Source: Brachyhypopomus gauderio
Taxonomy: Eukaryota; Chordata; Actinopteri; Gymnotiformes; Hypopomidae
Assembly: GCF_052324685.1 (NCBI RefSeq)
Contig: NC_135220.1
Coordinates: 7,201,293-7,265,292 of the forward strand
Length of the DNA: 64,000 bases
Direction: 5' to 3'
Shown here: positions 12,067 to 31,999 of the stretch, one piece after another
Numbering within the stretch: position 1 is the stretch's first letter
Layout: every line of letters begins with the position of its first letter
The notes under the pieces: generated by a model
What the model saw: only the letters and a program-made list of their open reading frames with translations
What the model was told of the DNA's origin: nothing
The model's database searches: none
Translations under genes and position numbers: made by a program

Positions 12067-14095
12067 CTGAAACAAAGAAATTACCACATTGGAAGGGTGA
12101 CTGCCAGTCATGAAATTACTTACTAAAAGTTACAGCTAAAAGTGCTACCAAAGCTAGCTAGACGGAGTCAGTTTGAATCTTTAATAATGCTGGTGGGCAT
12201 TACTAGTTTTCATTCATAAATAGCTAGCACTTATGTACTTGGAGGGTGCATAATGGTATATTATTACTATAAAACATGAAAATGGAAAGAACAGTAGAAC
12301 AAATGTGCAGATTAGTCATCAGTACTGAAAGATAACCAAAATACCAATAATGTAACAAGAAGTATCAACAAACACATACTCCTCTGACAATGTTCTATTT
12401 CTATTGTGTAACACGATTATTGCCTTCATCTGCAAGTTATATTTGCCACTTGATATAATTACACAGGACATATTCTGTTGTCACTCAGTCTACAAAGGTT
12501 TACTTGCTTATACAGTACATGAATCTGTGCTTTAAACACTAGTAAAGCAAAACAGATTCAATCAAATATGAAAACAGCACTTCAATCCGGTTATGTACAC
12601 AAGCAAGTTGGCTAACAGCATTTCTATCTGTGGAAGCACATAATTATACGCTTCTCAAGGACTGTAATAACCACACAGTCGACTACAGCGCTCACAGTCT
12701 TCCCGATGAACTGTTTAAAGCCAAAACCAAGCTTTCGTTAGGAAGACCACAAGGCGGGTTATTCGAAAACGCAGGATATACACCAGTATACATGAACGCA
12801 CCGCCTTAAGCAGTGTTTTGTAATACCCAAGTGAGTATTTGGTTAGCTAGCAGAGGAAGCAAGATTAACAGTAATATGAATGTAGGCGAGAAGGGAACGA
12901 GCTGTCACACACGGAGCTGCTCAGCTCGCCTGTGAAGTTCACGAAGGTGCGCAACGCACCTCGGACATCTGGTACCATAAACACGCAAAAGATACGTCAC
13001 CTGTAAAGCACGCCTTTGAGGAATTTCCTTTAATACACACTACCAGTACATGCTTAGACTTTAAACGCGACATTAAGATACGATGGACAGCACTCTAGGC
13101 CTCTTAACGTCCAAGAAACAATCTGTCCTAGCTCAGCAGTGCGCTACGGCTACCAAATATGTGACAGTCGGGTTCCGAATTTACCAGCGATCGACCGTGT
13201 AAACTGCAACATTATGCAGCGATTAGACCAAATAAAAGGTGGTAAAACACGTATACATACAGGATGGAAGTGGCGGCACTGATAACAGTCCTAGCTACAC
13301 AAGTGCCGAGGGCGACGGTGTTATTTCAGGCCGGATTGGATTTCGAAAGATCCGCCATTTTCAACTCGTCATCAGTTCGTTTCGAGACGCGAGAAACAAG
13401 CGGGAGGGGGGGGGGGGGTCGGTGCTGTGGCAGAAAAACGGGCCACACGGCAGAAAAACACCAGCACCACGTCGTGTGTACTCGCCCACGACCGCTCCTC
13501 CTTCACCCTACAGATAAGAGAAACTCCCAGCACCGAACCTGCGCAAAAACAGGAACTTCTGAACGAGCCCCACTACACACCTTCCCCCGACACAAGTTAG
13601 TTTATAACTACCTTTTGTAGCCAACCGTCTAATCATGTCTCTAAAAAACCAGCGACAATAACATAATCCGTTTGGTTTCGCCATCAAAACCATGTAAACA
13701 TGGTCAGAAATGTCAGTGTGTAACCAGTTCAGCTTGTTATTAGAACTAGCTTAGTATGTTGTAAGAACTGTTTATGTAACTGGGCTAGCTAAAAATAAAT
13801 ACAAATAGCAAAGTGTTATATATATATATATATATATAATGCTCTGTTAAAAATATGGGCTGCTTAAGTAAAGGAAAATGCATGCAAAAAAATATTTACC
13901 AGAAAATAAACTGAAAACATTTGCTACTTTCTTTTGACTTAAAGAGGGATTTCCTCACCAATACAACCAACCTGCCACAAAAACATCAGTTGCCCAAATG
14001 CAAATATCAAGACACACCAGCAAATTCACAGGTGCAACATATGGCGCAAAAACAAAGCGCTACTTTAACTACTAAGAGCAGGACCACGGTCAGCG
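12067..14095 (-). other. lin54: lin54 5' intron and probable noncoding first exon; no coding gene seen
   Basis: A good acceptor (tgtttcag at 12067-12073) ends 27 nt above the lin54 ATG, so the first exon is noncoding and lies further up. The best candidate is the GC-richer, CpG-containing block at about 13261-13450: read on the minus strand it contains AAAATGGCGG (a common promoter-proximal motif) opening a ten-codon upstream ORF, and ends at a donor CATCCT/GTATGT at 13261. This is inference. A run of G at 13408-13418 and a (TA)n run at 13820-13838 are also present. The rest is unremarkable AT-rich sequence. Confidence 0.35.
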
Positions 14096-14245
14096 TTGCT
14101 GGACCAGGGGGGTCTGTTCTGGACCCGGGGGGAGGACTGTTCTAGACCCGGAGGGGTCTGCTCTGGACCCGGAAGGGGGGGGGGTCTGTTCTGGACCCGG
14201 GGGGGGGGGTGTCTGTTCTGGACCCGGGGGGGGGGTCTGCTCTGG
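14096..14245. repeat. GC-rich short tandem repeat
   Basis: About six imperfect copies of a unit built on GTCTGTTCTGGACCCGGGGG, with variable G-runs, occupy this stretch. The variable number of G residues makes the apparent ORFs across it (on both strands) composition artefacts. Confidence 0.85.
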
Positions 14246-15323
14246 TTCAACATGGAGAAACAGGTCACCAGCTTCATTGTGGGGGACATTGTCAACGTCA
14301 GGTAAACGGCCACCGAACCTACAGCTACTTTAATGATCAATTAACTCATTACGGACAATATTCACCAAAATGACCTTATTAACAGTAATTGTTTGCAATT
14401 TTTTGGATGTCACTTAAACAAAATAAATTAAAAACATAAGACTAGTGTAGCTAGGCTACAGACACACCGCTCGAGCGCCGACATCAGCTGTGCGCGCGGC
14501 GGACTGTTAGCATGCTAGCAGCTAGCTACTATCATACAGCCTCACAGCACAACCGACGAACACAGCGGGATTCTTACACTCTGAAGAACTTTCTGTCTCA
14601 GTGGTCTGCTAGAAATTTGACACGTCTTGTTTCAATCACGCACGGACTAGTCCAGTAGGGTACTGCACCATTTCGACCAGACGTTTCAGAGACGAATACG
14701 ATTGTTTAAAATACCGCGCCTAGCGCCATTTCACCTCTAACATCCCATAATATGGCCACGCCTTCATAGGAAACAATATGTGACGCGTTAATACGACTTC
14801 CGCGAACGACTTCTTTCCCGTTTACGTTAAGAGTTTAACTGAAGCAAAACGCATACACGTTAATGTCGTTGTACATAACTACTTAAGATCAGAAATTATT
14901 TTCAGTCTCCATAATACTTCGTTTAATAATTCGTTTTCAATTAGATTTAATTATACACAGGAGTCTGTATTAGTCAGAAGAAATTCTCGTTCCACTGACA
15001 AATTGAAGGACTTTACACTAAGGAAATTAAAATATTTTATGGCATAAACTGTACTTATTTTTGTTACATACATTTTTCACTCATACTGGTTATTCCTTCT
15101 TTAATCAGATTTTAGAATTTTACCGGATTCGTCTCTTGAAGACATAATTTAAAAATGTTCCCCCAGTTACATCTGTACAAAAAGGAGTGAATTTAAATAG
15201 AATTTAAGTGTATGTCCCAAAGTGTCATCTGAAATGGGCAAACAGTAATTAATATATTATATACTAATATATAGTATATATTAATAATATACTAATATAA
15301 TATATTTCATTTCAGTCCCTGTG

Positions 15324-15357
<34 letters not shown>

Positions 15358-16376
15358 ATGTGTGGGTCATCCAGGAGGATTCTGATTTGCTTAAGTATAT
15401 CAGCCACTTATTTTAGGCATGATACGTCAGTACTGAAATGCTTGTCAAGAGTGTGAGCTGAATGTGTCTCACTGTTTCTATGGCAGCAATGAAATTAGGA
15501 AATTAAAAGAAAATAACTGATCTACATGCCTGAAACTTTAGAACCCCATGAGTGAATGTTGATTTAAATGTTTTCATACAGTATATAAACTGGTTGCTCC
15601 TCCCCCTAATTCAGAGGCCATTTGTGTGAACAGCTGATGAAGGACATCTGCCCAGTTGCTCTGGAAAACAAGTGTACTTCACCACAATTTTAACTGGCCA
15701 TCATCGTATCTCCACCTCTTGAGTCAAGATGGCTTCATAAAATACAATATAGAATACAATATTGCCAAAGTACAGAAAATGTTTACATTTTAACTTCAAA
15801 TAATAATAATAATAATAAAAGCACTGTCATTGATAGCAACAACAACAACAAAAAAATACTAACAATATTAACAGATAACAATTTAATATTTTTAGCGTAA
15901 CTTTAACAAAACAGAATTTTAAATATTATAACTACTTAACTTGTTGCAATTCAGCAAAGAAGACTGTGGAGGGTTAATTAGTTGTAGGAAGTAAGAATGA
16001 AGGGAGACATGGTGTAATATTACGGTAGATGGAGACAGAGACATGTGTAATAGAGAGCAGGCATTAGTGCTAAATGGGCTTATCTCACGTGGCATGATGA
16101 GACAAACAAATATCAAACAAAGACACGCATGAAGGACGATTCCAAATAATGATAGCAAAAGGGGGTTTTAAAAGGGTTTTTTTTAAATGGGTTTAAACTC
16201 AAAAGGATTTATTTATATGTAACATCACTCTCAAGAAACATAAATCATATTTAGCTGGGGCTATAAACAAAGAACCGAACTACACCATAACACAACCTGA
16301 CGACACATACAACGAAGTTACAAACAACATATACTGAGACTGAGAAACAATCATACAATAAAACAAACATAAACTA
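14246..16376. other. Gene-free stretch with microsatellites
   Basis: I see no gene here. The sequence includes a CpG-richer block at about 14455-14760 with repeated GCTAGC words, an AT-alternating patch at 15250-15305, a (TG)n run at 15330-15357 and AAT/AAC trinucleotide patches at about 15805-15850. A 17-codon open stretch starting with ATG at 14252 and ending at a GT is too short to call. Confidence 0.4.
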
Positions 16377-17330
16377 GAGAATCTGAATCTGTCTTTATTT
16401 GCCAAGTATGCTCACACATACAAGGAATTAGTTTTTAGACACAGGAGCCCACAGTGCACAGCAACTGACAACATTACACAAACATTACACAACCTGGACA
16501 CACACACACACACCAGTAAACTTTACATGTGCAGAGTTGTATGTTGCAATAAAGTGCTAAGTGCATCTGCAAAGGACTCCATGCAGACTGCCTTAGAAAA
16601 GGAGTATAAATATAAATATGGAGTGCAGAAGAGTCACTGGTTGAGACTGTAGGTGAGTGTTTCGGAGTCACTATCACCAGATAAATCTTGTGCCGTGCAG
16701 GAGTAGAAGATTCAGAGAGCTGAGTGAGTGAGACGATGTCCCCAGATGTGGAGAGTTGGGGTGTAGGCCGTGTCTGGAAATAACATTGTTATGTCCAACC
16801 GTTCATGAGTGTGATGGCGTGTGGGGAGAAGCTTCTCTGTAGTCTGGTGGTTGTAGTCCTCAGTTGACAAAAATGCCGGCCTGAAGGGAAACGTTGGAGC
16901 AGGTGATGTCCAGGGTGTGAAGGGTCAGAGATGATGTTCTCTGCATACTTCTTGGTTCTGGAGGTGTGCAGAGCCGACAGGGTGGGGATGGTCCTCTCTG
17001 CAGCCCTGATGATGCAATGCAGTCTGTGGGTGTCATGTTTAGTGGCTGAGCTGCCCCACACAGTGAAGGAAGCGGTGAGAACAGATTCTACAGTGGCAGT
17101 GTAGAACTGCACCATCAGCTTCTGGGGTAGATTCAACTTCCTCAGCTGACCCAGGAAGTACAGCCTCTGCTGACACAGGAAGTACATCATCTGCTGTGCT
17201 TTCTTGATGATTTTGCTGATGTTGCAGTACCATTTGAGAGAAGAGCAATGGAGAGAGAACACAGCCTTTTGGAGCTCCTGTGCTGATGGTCCTGGTTCCT
17301 CAGGTGACCTTCTTTCACCAGATAGGGAAT
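16377..17330 (-). mobile_element. Non-LTR retrotransposon, 3' part with reverse-transcriptase C-terminal region
   Basis: On the minus strand the translation includes KKAQQMMYFLCQQRLYFLGQ, LVQF-like FYTATVESVLTASFTVWGSS, RLHCIIRAAERTIPTL and the end DPSHPGHHLLQRFPSGRHF. This is the segment after the reverse-transcriptase domain that is shared by many fish LINEs. The plus-strand left border GAATCTGAATCTGTCTTTAT is the antisense of the usual 3' end (AATAAAGACAGATTCAGATTC type). The 5' part including the catalytic domain is absent, so this is a dead 5'-truncated copy, as expected for LINEs. The exact clade is not determined. Confidence 0.85.
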
Positions 17331-17631
17331 GCGACACACAAACGACATGAATAACCAAGCTGAGTAACATTGATAATAAAAGCATACGTAATATGGAAAT
17401 ATGAGCACAAACCACGAGACTTGCTAACACTAAAATACCATGAGACAGAGTACTACAATGTGAAAGCACAACAATGCAAAAACAACGTTGCCCCAAGACA
17501 GAGACCACAGAGGTGAGCGCTACAATTTGAATCACAATGTTTCGACAAGAATGAGAGCACAGCAATAAGCATAACTATGAAACATTGACCCACAATGAAA
17601 GCAAGAAACAGATTAAATATTTTTGGTGATG

Positions 17632-17760
17632 ACATGGTTGTCTCTGTCTTTCAGGTGATTGTGTGGTTGTCTCTGACTGTCTTTTAGGTGATGACATGGT
17701 TGTCTCTGTCTCTCAGGGAATGACCTGGTCGTCTCTGTCTCTCAGGTGATGACATGACAT
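17632..17760. repeat. Short tandem repeat, about 30-bp unit
   Basis: Three to four imperfect copies of GATGACATGGTTGTCTCTGT followed by CTTTCAG-like bases run head to tail. Copies differ by several substitutions and by length. No coding role is seen. Confidence 0.75.
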
Positions 17761-18462
17761 TTCCAGTGGACACAGGTCCATTTAAAAAGAACTCAAAGTT
17801 TGAGAAGGTAATGGCACTTTTGGTCTTGTTGACATTAGAGTCATTTGATGACTTCTGAGTCCCCAAGTCTTTTGATATTATGTGGTTTATACATTGTTTA
17901 TAAGCTTTTGATAAATTTTTGGCAAAACTATGTTGACTCATCCTTGTTCATAAATTATTAAAAGTCAAAGTTATTATTTTTATGGGTCATCGGAAAGGGG
18001 GGAGCATGGGGGTGGAAACCCAGTTTGATGCCTGGGGTGTCTGAATGTGGGGAGCAGGGGGCAAAGGTGGCAGCAACATGTCTTTACTTTTCATTAAAGC
18101 AACGGACACAACGGAACAGAAAAAGAGCAATTTAATTGCTATCACAACTTGTAGTACATATGTGCATACAACATTCTCTCAAGGCACCAGGAGAGCAGAT
18201 AAAGCAGCACCAGCAGCGTGGCTTGGAAGCACTACTCTTTAGAAATGCACAGCACTGTTGGACTGCACCTGTGGGTTTAATTGTAGAGGAGACAAACAAC
18301 AACAAGAAACGGGTGCAGAGGGTGATTGAGAGGGAGGGAGGGGTGTAGGGAGTGTCAATATGTTGTTGATTGAGAGGGAAGGGCGTGGACATGTGGATCT
18401 CTCTTGAGCAAAGAGGCCGGATCACTGTGACACACAGACTCCACACCAGGGACCGTATATAT

Positions 18463-20349
18463 CAGGGGTCAGCAACCTTTGAGACATGGAGTGCCAACTT
18501 TAACATTTTTAGTCAATGAGTGTGCCGGGGGGGGGGGGGGGGGGGCACTTTTCAAATCTGGAACACAGTGCAACATTAATTTTCGTCAGGTAAATGTTCC
18601 TTCGCCTGTTATTGAGGGGTGTTTCTTTATACTACCACATATCATTTCGGACAACACTGCAAAGAATGTGACGGCGTAAGTATAAACGCCTCCGCCGTTC
18701 GCGCAGGTTCACTCGAGGTGTGCGGAGTCACTTTCGAGTATAATCCATAATAAGTAATCTATGGAGTCAAATTAGGGTCTTTAATGGTGACGAAAAAATA
18801 ATAATATCGCAAATATAAGATTAGCATTTTGCATTTTACGTTCCTAATTTGTTTCTGCAATACTTTCCCTCTTTTGCGTTTCTTTCTTTTCTTTGTGCTT
18901 CACATTTTATTTTGCTGCTTTTTTTTGCAATACTTTCTCCCTTTTGCGTTTCTTTCTTTTGTTTGCGCGTCATTGCTTTTCTTTGCGTCTCGCATTTTAC
19001 GTTCATAATTTTTTTTTGTGCTTCTCTCTTTTCTTTGCTCCGGTTTTACCCTCTGTGTGGGGGCGGGGAAAGAGGCGTGGCCAAGAGCAAAAGGCGTACT
19101 ATGAATGTTCAGCGTCAGTTCAGCTTCCTTCCACTCGCTGAACTGAACTGCTGTTGCAGCGCATCTGGTGTTAAAGGAAGAGAGAGGTTGGGTGTGTGCG
19201 AGGTGGTGGCGCATTTCAGGGCATTGTTTTTATTCGCTCAGGTTTTCAAAAGATCATTTCAAACCGACCTCAGTAAAATGTTAATAATAATAATAATAAT
19301 ATATTTTTTTTAAACGAAGTTTTAAAAGGGCACTTTCGTTGATAAAGGGCAGAGTTGGTGGTGCTTTAGCACCTGATGTCTATGTCTGCACGCATATACC
19401 TGTGGTCCAGCTGGGCGACCGTCTGCCATGATACCGAGGATACCAGTAACCAAATTGCCGCTGTGTGACGGTTCAACTGATGACGCTGAACGTTCACAGC
19501 ACGCCTTTCGCTCTTGGCCACGCCTCTTTCCCGGCCCCCACACAGAGGGTAAAACCGGAGCAAAGAAAAGAGAGAAGCACAAAAAAAAATTATGAACGTA
19601 AAATGCGAGACGCAAAGAAAAGCAGTGACGCGCAAACAAAAGAAAGAAACGCAAAAGGGAGAAAGTATTGCAAAAAAAAGCAGCAACATAAAATGTGAAG
19701 CGCAAAGAAAAGAAAGAAACGCAAAAGAGGGAAAGTATTGCAGAAACAAATTAGGAACGTAAAATGCAAAATGCTAATCTTATATTTGCGATATTATTAT
19801 TATTTTTGTCACCATTAAAGACCCTAATTTGACTCCATAGTAATCCAGCCTTGACGTGGCTCAGGGATTACGTCACACGCAGCGCCGTACGGCCGTAGTG
19901 CCTGTAAATAAAAAATTGAATGGTCCAATGAAGGTAATTTAAAAAGCAGCACATTTCCTCACTTAAAAAAAACCCTGGACAGGACGTGAAATACGGACAT
20001 GTCCCGGGAAGTACGGACGTTTAAGCCTTGTTTATACTTTCGCGAGCAGGGGCGCAGATGGCACTGGGGACGGGGGGACATGTCCCCTCCAGATTTATAT
20101 TGACCCCATCTGAAATCTAGCATCTACAAGCATAAACGTATATATTGTAGCCTACAGCTTGGTCCCCCTCACTTCAGAATTTCCATCTGCGTCCATGTTC
20201 GCGAGTGACCGTAGCGCTTGACTCCGCCCACCTCGCGCGAACGGTGGAGGCGTTTTATACTTTCCGCGTCACATTCTTTGTTTTGCTGATGCTGGTCCAG
20301 CGTGGCGCGAGCCAGCAGTGGCACGCGTGCCATAGGTTGCCGACCCCTG
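18463..20349. mobile_element. hAT-like nonautonomous element (CAGGGGTC...GACCCCTG) containing a nested foldback element
   Basis: The ends CAGGGGTCAGCAACCT and AGGTTGCCGACCCCTG are inverted repeats with one mismatch. The flanks GTATATAT (18455-18462) and GTTTATAT (20350-20357) match at 7 of 8 positions, as expected of an aged 8-bp hAT duplication. No transposase ORF is present. A G-run at about 18526-18545 lies near the left end. A second, partial copy of the family is at about 36430-36900, ending in the same TTGCCGACCCCTG. The nested element at 18761-19838 supplies most of the length. Confidence 0.8.
18761..19838. mobile_element. Foldback element: two inverted arms of about 350 bp around a 380-bp centre
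   Basis: The left arm (18761 to about 19112) begins ATGGAGTCAAATTAGGGTCT and its reverse complement AGACCCTAATTTGACTCCAT ends the right arm (about 19496-19838). The arms are highly similar, so they give near-identical translations on opposite strands (MFLQYFPSFAFLSFLCASHF in both), which is an effect of the inverted repeat, not evidence of a protein. Flanks AGTAATCT (18753-18760) and AGTAATCC (19839-19846) are a probable 8-bp target duplication with one difference. The arms are rich in the word CTTTTGCGTTTCTTTCTTTT, repeated within each arm. Confidence 0.85.
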
Positions 20350-20569
20350 GTTTATATAATGGACGATACGTCACCATTGACTCCCATTGTGAATATTTGA
20401 AGCTACCAGCGTCATGGACGCTACCATCTTGGATGCACTTGCGCAGTAGATGAAAATTGGAGCCAGAGCATGCGCATTAGAACCGGTAGGCAGGACAGTA
20501 TCTCCGCCCCAACTCTGATCACATTCGTTAGGATATAAATTCAAAGTTTATGTTTTTTTTTTATTTAAA

Positions 20570-22661
20570 ATAATTTTCTAATTTAAACTTTGCTTTTGTC
20601 AAAGAATGCTCCCTTAGCAGCAATTACAGCATTGCAGACCTTTGGCATTCTAGCTGTTAATTTGCTGAGGTAATCTGGAGAAATTTCACCCCATGCTTCC
20701 AGAAGCCGCTCCCACAAGTTTGATTGGGTTAATGGGCACTTTTTTCGTACCATACGGTCAAGCTGCTCCCACAACAGCTCAATGGGGTTGAGATCTGGTG
20801 ACTGCGCTGGCCACTCCATTACCGATGGAGTCTGCCTGCTTCTTCTCTAAATAGTTTGTGCATAATTTGGAGGTATGCTTTGGGTCATTGTCCTGTTGCA
20901 GGATGAAATGGGCTCCAATCAAGCGCTGTCCACAGGGTATGGCATGGTGTTGCAAAATGGAGTGATAGCCTTCCTTATTCAAAATCCCTTCTACCTTGTT
21001 CAAATCTCCCACTTTACCAGCACCAAAGCAACCCCAGACCATCACATTACCTCCACCATGTTTGACAGATGGTGTCAGGCACTCTTCCAGCATCTTTTCA
21101 GTTGTTCTGTGTCTCACAAATGTTGGTCTGTGTGATCCAAAAACCTCAAACTTTGATTCATCTGTCCATAACACTTTTTTCCAATCTTCCTCTGTCTAAT
21201 GTCTGTGTTCTTTTGCCCATATTAATCTTTTTCTTTTATTAGCCAGATATGGCTTTTTCTTTGCCACTCTGCCCTGAAGGCCAGCATCCCGGAGTCGCCT
21301 CTTCACTGTAGACGTTGACACTGGCATTTTGCAGGTACTATTTAATGAAGCTGCCAGTTGAGGACCTGTGAGGCGTTGATTTCTCAAACTGGAGACTCTA
21401 ATTTAATGAGCTCAGAGCGTGCATGGAGAGCCTCGTGCTGCTGTGCACAGCTGGAAACTCTGCCCAGCAACAACGCACAAGTGAAACGCCATACGGTAAG
21501 AACAGAACTCTTCTGTGAAATCATATAATGAGGCTGTCCCCCAGTTGAGCCAGGAACCTGTCCTGAGTGCGGACTCAAGGCCTGGTCAGACTCATCACAG
21601 TGAACCATTCAGAGTCCACTCGAGTCTGATGCTATTTACATTTATACCACAGAGTCTCTGAACAAAAGTAAAATTGAGGTTACTTCCACAAGGTAAGCTT
21701 TGCTTAATCAAAATCAATGTGGGCTGGTTCTACCTGTAAACATGTAGTTGCATACATACACATGTGCGAACACACACACACGTGCAGACACACACCTGTA
21801 CAGTCTTCACTTGCTGGGTCTGCAGGGGGTGAGGAGGACCCCAGCAGCTGGCTGGCAGAGCTCACAGTCTGCACGCCAATCACAGACTTCAGTTCTGCCC
21901 TGGCCCCGGATGTCACCACCTTGAACTGCTGCGGCTGGGCGACGGCGTCCACCGAGCCCTGAGACGTGGCCGGTTTGCTCCAGTTGTGAGGCAGCGCCAA
22001 CACGACCGGCTGCCCCGTTTTACTCAGACCGGTGACTACTTGTCTTCTTGCTCAGTTGTGCAGCGGGGCCACTTCTCCTCCTTCTCTGGTTAGAGCCTGT
22101 CTGTGCTCTCCTCTGAAGGGAGTAGTACACACCATTGTAGGAAACCTTCAGTTTCTTGGCAATGTCTCGCATGAAATAGACTTCATTTCTCAGAACAAGA
22201 ATAGACTGTCGAGTTTTAATTGAAAGTTGTTTTTTTTTTCTGGCCATTTTCTGAGTTTAATCGAACCAACAATTGTAATGCTCCAGATTCTCAACTAGCT
22301 CAAAGGAAGGTCAGTTTTATAGCTTCTCTAATCAGCAAAACTGTTTTCAGCTGTGCTAACCTACTTGCACAAGGGTTTTCAAGGGTTTTCAAAATATCCG
22401 ATATAGCCTCCTTACAGAGTTAGCAAACACAATGTACCATTAGAACACTGGAGTGATGGTTGTTGGAAATGGGTCTCCATACATCTATGTAGATATTGCA
22501 TTAAAAACCAGATGTTTACAGCTAGAATAGTCATTTACCACATTAATAATGTATAGAGTGTATTTTTGATGCATTTAATGTTAGCTAAATTGAAAATAAA
22601 ACTGCTTTTCTTTCAAAAATAAGAACATTTCTAAGTGACCCCAAACTTTTGAACGGTAGTG
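20570..22661 (-). mobile_element. Decayed Tc1-like transposon interrupted by a lin54 fragment
   Basis: Minus-strand pieces of one Tc1 transposase are visible in order: MARKKKQLSIKTRQSILVLR and a paired-type helix-turn-helix at about 22247-22040; LRNQRLTGPQLAASLN and TVKRRLRDAGLQGRVAKKKP at 21390-21200; [26 protein letters not shown] and [19 protein letters not shown] at 21180-20760, then the C-terminus to about 20585. The DDE motifs can still be read, but frameshifts and the 639-bp insert at 21400-22038 break the gene. The 5' terminal repeat is present (CCAAACTTTTGAACGGTAGTG ending at 22661, followed by TA). I cannot find its partner at the other end, so that side is probably deleted. Confidence 0.9.
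21400..22038. pseudogene. lin54: Partial lin54 copy (exon-2 end, donor and intron 2) inserted in a Tc1 transposon
   Basis: This segment aligns end to end with 10941-11576 in the same orientation. By eye I count nine or ten substitutions plus two small insertions, about 98% identity. The copied exon part has gained one G (GCAGGGGGTGAGG against GCAGAGGTGAGG), shifting the frame near the donor, and there are no other lin54 exons nearby, so it is a nonfunctional fragment. Both borders fall inside Tc1 transposase codons: the left joint shares AAT and the right joint shares TA between lin54 and Tc1 sequence. There is no target duplication and no poly(A), which argues against retroposition. Confidence 0.92.
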
Positions 22662-22663
22662 TA

Positions 22664-23199
22664 TATACGGTCTCTGCTCCACACACACAGAGCTCCGTTA
22701 CAGATAGTGTCAAATTTATGGAATTGAAGTTGGGGTTGTAATAAACATATGTGAGACTTTGAACGACCTATATTGGTTTTCATTGCACTTTAAATTTATT
22801 TTAATGTGCTACTGTGCTTTAAAGCTCTAGCTTGTCGTTAAGAATTAAAGGAAGATCCTGACCAAAAGGTGAAAAACTTCTGTTTTGTCCAGAAGTGCGC
22901 CCTCTAGCGTTGCGCAGTCAATTTTCTTCAGGGATACATACTTACAATAAAGCCGCACATAAACCGGTTACTTCTCATTTCATCCATACACCTGGTGTAT
23001 TTATTTCCAAGCCATTGCACGGGTACTGACAAAAGTTTAGAAGAAACGAAAGGAGAAACTTGTCGTCCATACGTGTATGAACCTCTATATTTACAGACGT
23101 CAGTAGGACTTGGAGGACTGATCCACGGTGATCTCGGGCACACACGAGACCCTCTTGGTTTAAATCGAAGTCGTTGACGTTGATTTGTTTTCGAGGAAA
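22664..23199 (+). promoter_or_regulatory. cops4: cops4 upstream region and probable promoter
   Basis: This 0.5-kb stretch lies between the old Tc1 element and the cops4 start codon. It has no recognised coding block. The last part, about 22890-23199, is richer in CpG, and the start codon context GAGGAAAATGGCG resembles many housekeeping genes. No TATA box is obvious near the start. The transcription start is not determined. Confidence 0.35.
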
Positions 23200-30816
<7,617 letters not shown>

Positions 30817-31062
30817 ACCTCACACTCAATTAATTCAGTCACATTCTGACATCTTGCCACCTTTTAGGTCAAAAACAGGCACTTTTAAAGGACTTGTTAA
30901 TAACGAGACTGCAGAGAGCAAGCCATCTGATTGATCTCTTATGTTGTTGGATATTTACAGCACATGTGGTGATCACAGATTCACAGTGCCTATCTAAGGC
31001 TTTCAGGCTCATGTTATAATATTCTGGCCATAATTTGTGGAGATGGGTTCATTTCATGTCTT

Positions 31063-31068
31063 AATAAA
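31063..31068 (+). terminator. cops4: cops4 polyadenylation signal AATAAA
   Basis: AATAAA lies 247 nt after the cops4 stop codon, followed by TGTGTAAAAG and a GT-rich stretch (GTGTCTGTCAGTGTACTGGT), the usual arrangement of a cleavage site. Position and spacing support use, but there is no transcript evidence. Confidence 0.65.
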
Positions 31069-31929
31069 CTTGTGTAAAAGCCTGCGTTCTTCAGGTGTCT
31101 GTCAGTGTACTGGTTTTGTTATAAATATGTTTGTGAAATTTGATGTGCTGTAGTTTTTCTTATTTATCTGTTGATTTGCAAATATTTGAATGGTTTATGG
31201 CTGGGGTGTCAAAGGCAATTGCACCGGGGGCCAAAACTCAAATCGCACTTTAGGTCATGTGCCGAACTTTAACTCTTCTACTCTCTGTAGCTTCTGGTCT
31301 ACATTCAGGTTTTTCAGCTTGTCCTGATGTCTTTCTCGAAGTGCCATTTTAGATTAAATTCCTGAATTACAGCCACATTAGCTCCACAAATAAGACTCAC
31401 CAGTTAACCGGAAATGTCAAACGTATTAGGGCGAAATGAAGAAGCCAGAGGAGGGGGAAATTGCTCATTTTAACAACTTATTGAACCCACCACGATACCA
31501 GTTTAATTAAACAGAACAACAGTATCAGGAAAGAGAGAACCACTTTACGGTTGAAAACACACCGACTACTTAAACCCAGCCAGCAAATCAACATAACAGT
31601 GACTTAGTTGGAACCCGGGAGCATTTTGAGCAACATGAATACTCCCTAATTATCAACTGTAGTGCTATGAACACGACGCCACAACATACTCAGCTCAGAA
31701 TCAACAGTTTTCAGAATCAACTTTACTTTTCGTCATTGTTAAGGGCTAGCTTAAAATGATTGCAGATAGTAACAGACATTTGACTTGAATGATGTGGAAA
31801 TGTTGCCAGTAAGGCAAGGCAGCCGTTGTCGCTGGGCCATTAATAACAATAATAATAGATCAATGTAAAATGATCTCGTGAGCCAGATGTAATTGTATTA
31901 CAGGCCGGGTATAATGTGAATAGATTTTG

Positions 31930-31999
<70 letters not shown>

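Noticed and set aside
14252-14305. ATG-started 17-codon stretch ending in GT (MEKQVTSFIVGDIVNVR)
   Set aside because: It could be a first coding exon, but there is no recognisable protein or continuing exon downstream, and it sits at the edge of a tandem repeat.
18849-19749. Matching hydrophobic ORFs of 127-154 codons on both strands
   Set aside because: They are mirror translations of the inverted arms of a foldback element built from repeated CTTTTGCGTTTCTTT words; there is no independent support for a membrane protein.
21704-22003. ORF matching LIN54 at the duplicated segment
   Set aside because: It lacks all other lin54 exons, has a one-base insertion near the donor and lies within a transposon; it is a fragment, not a second lin54 gene.
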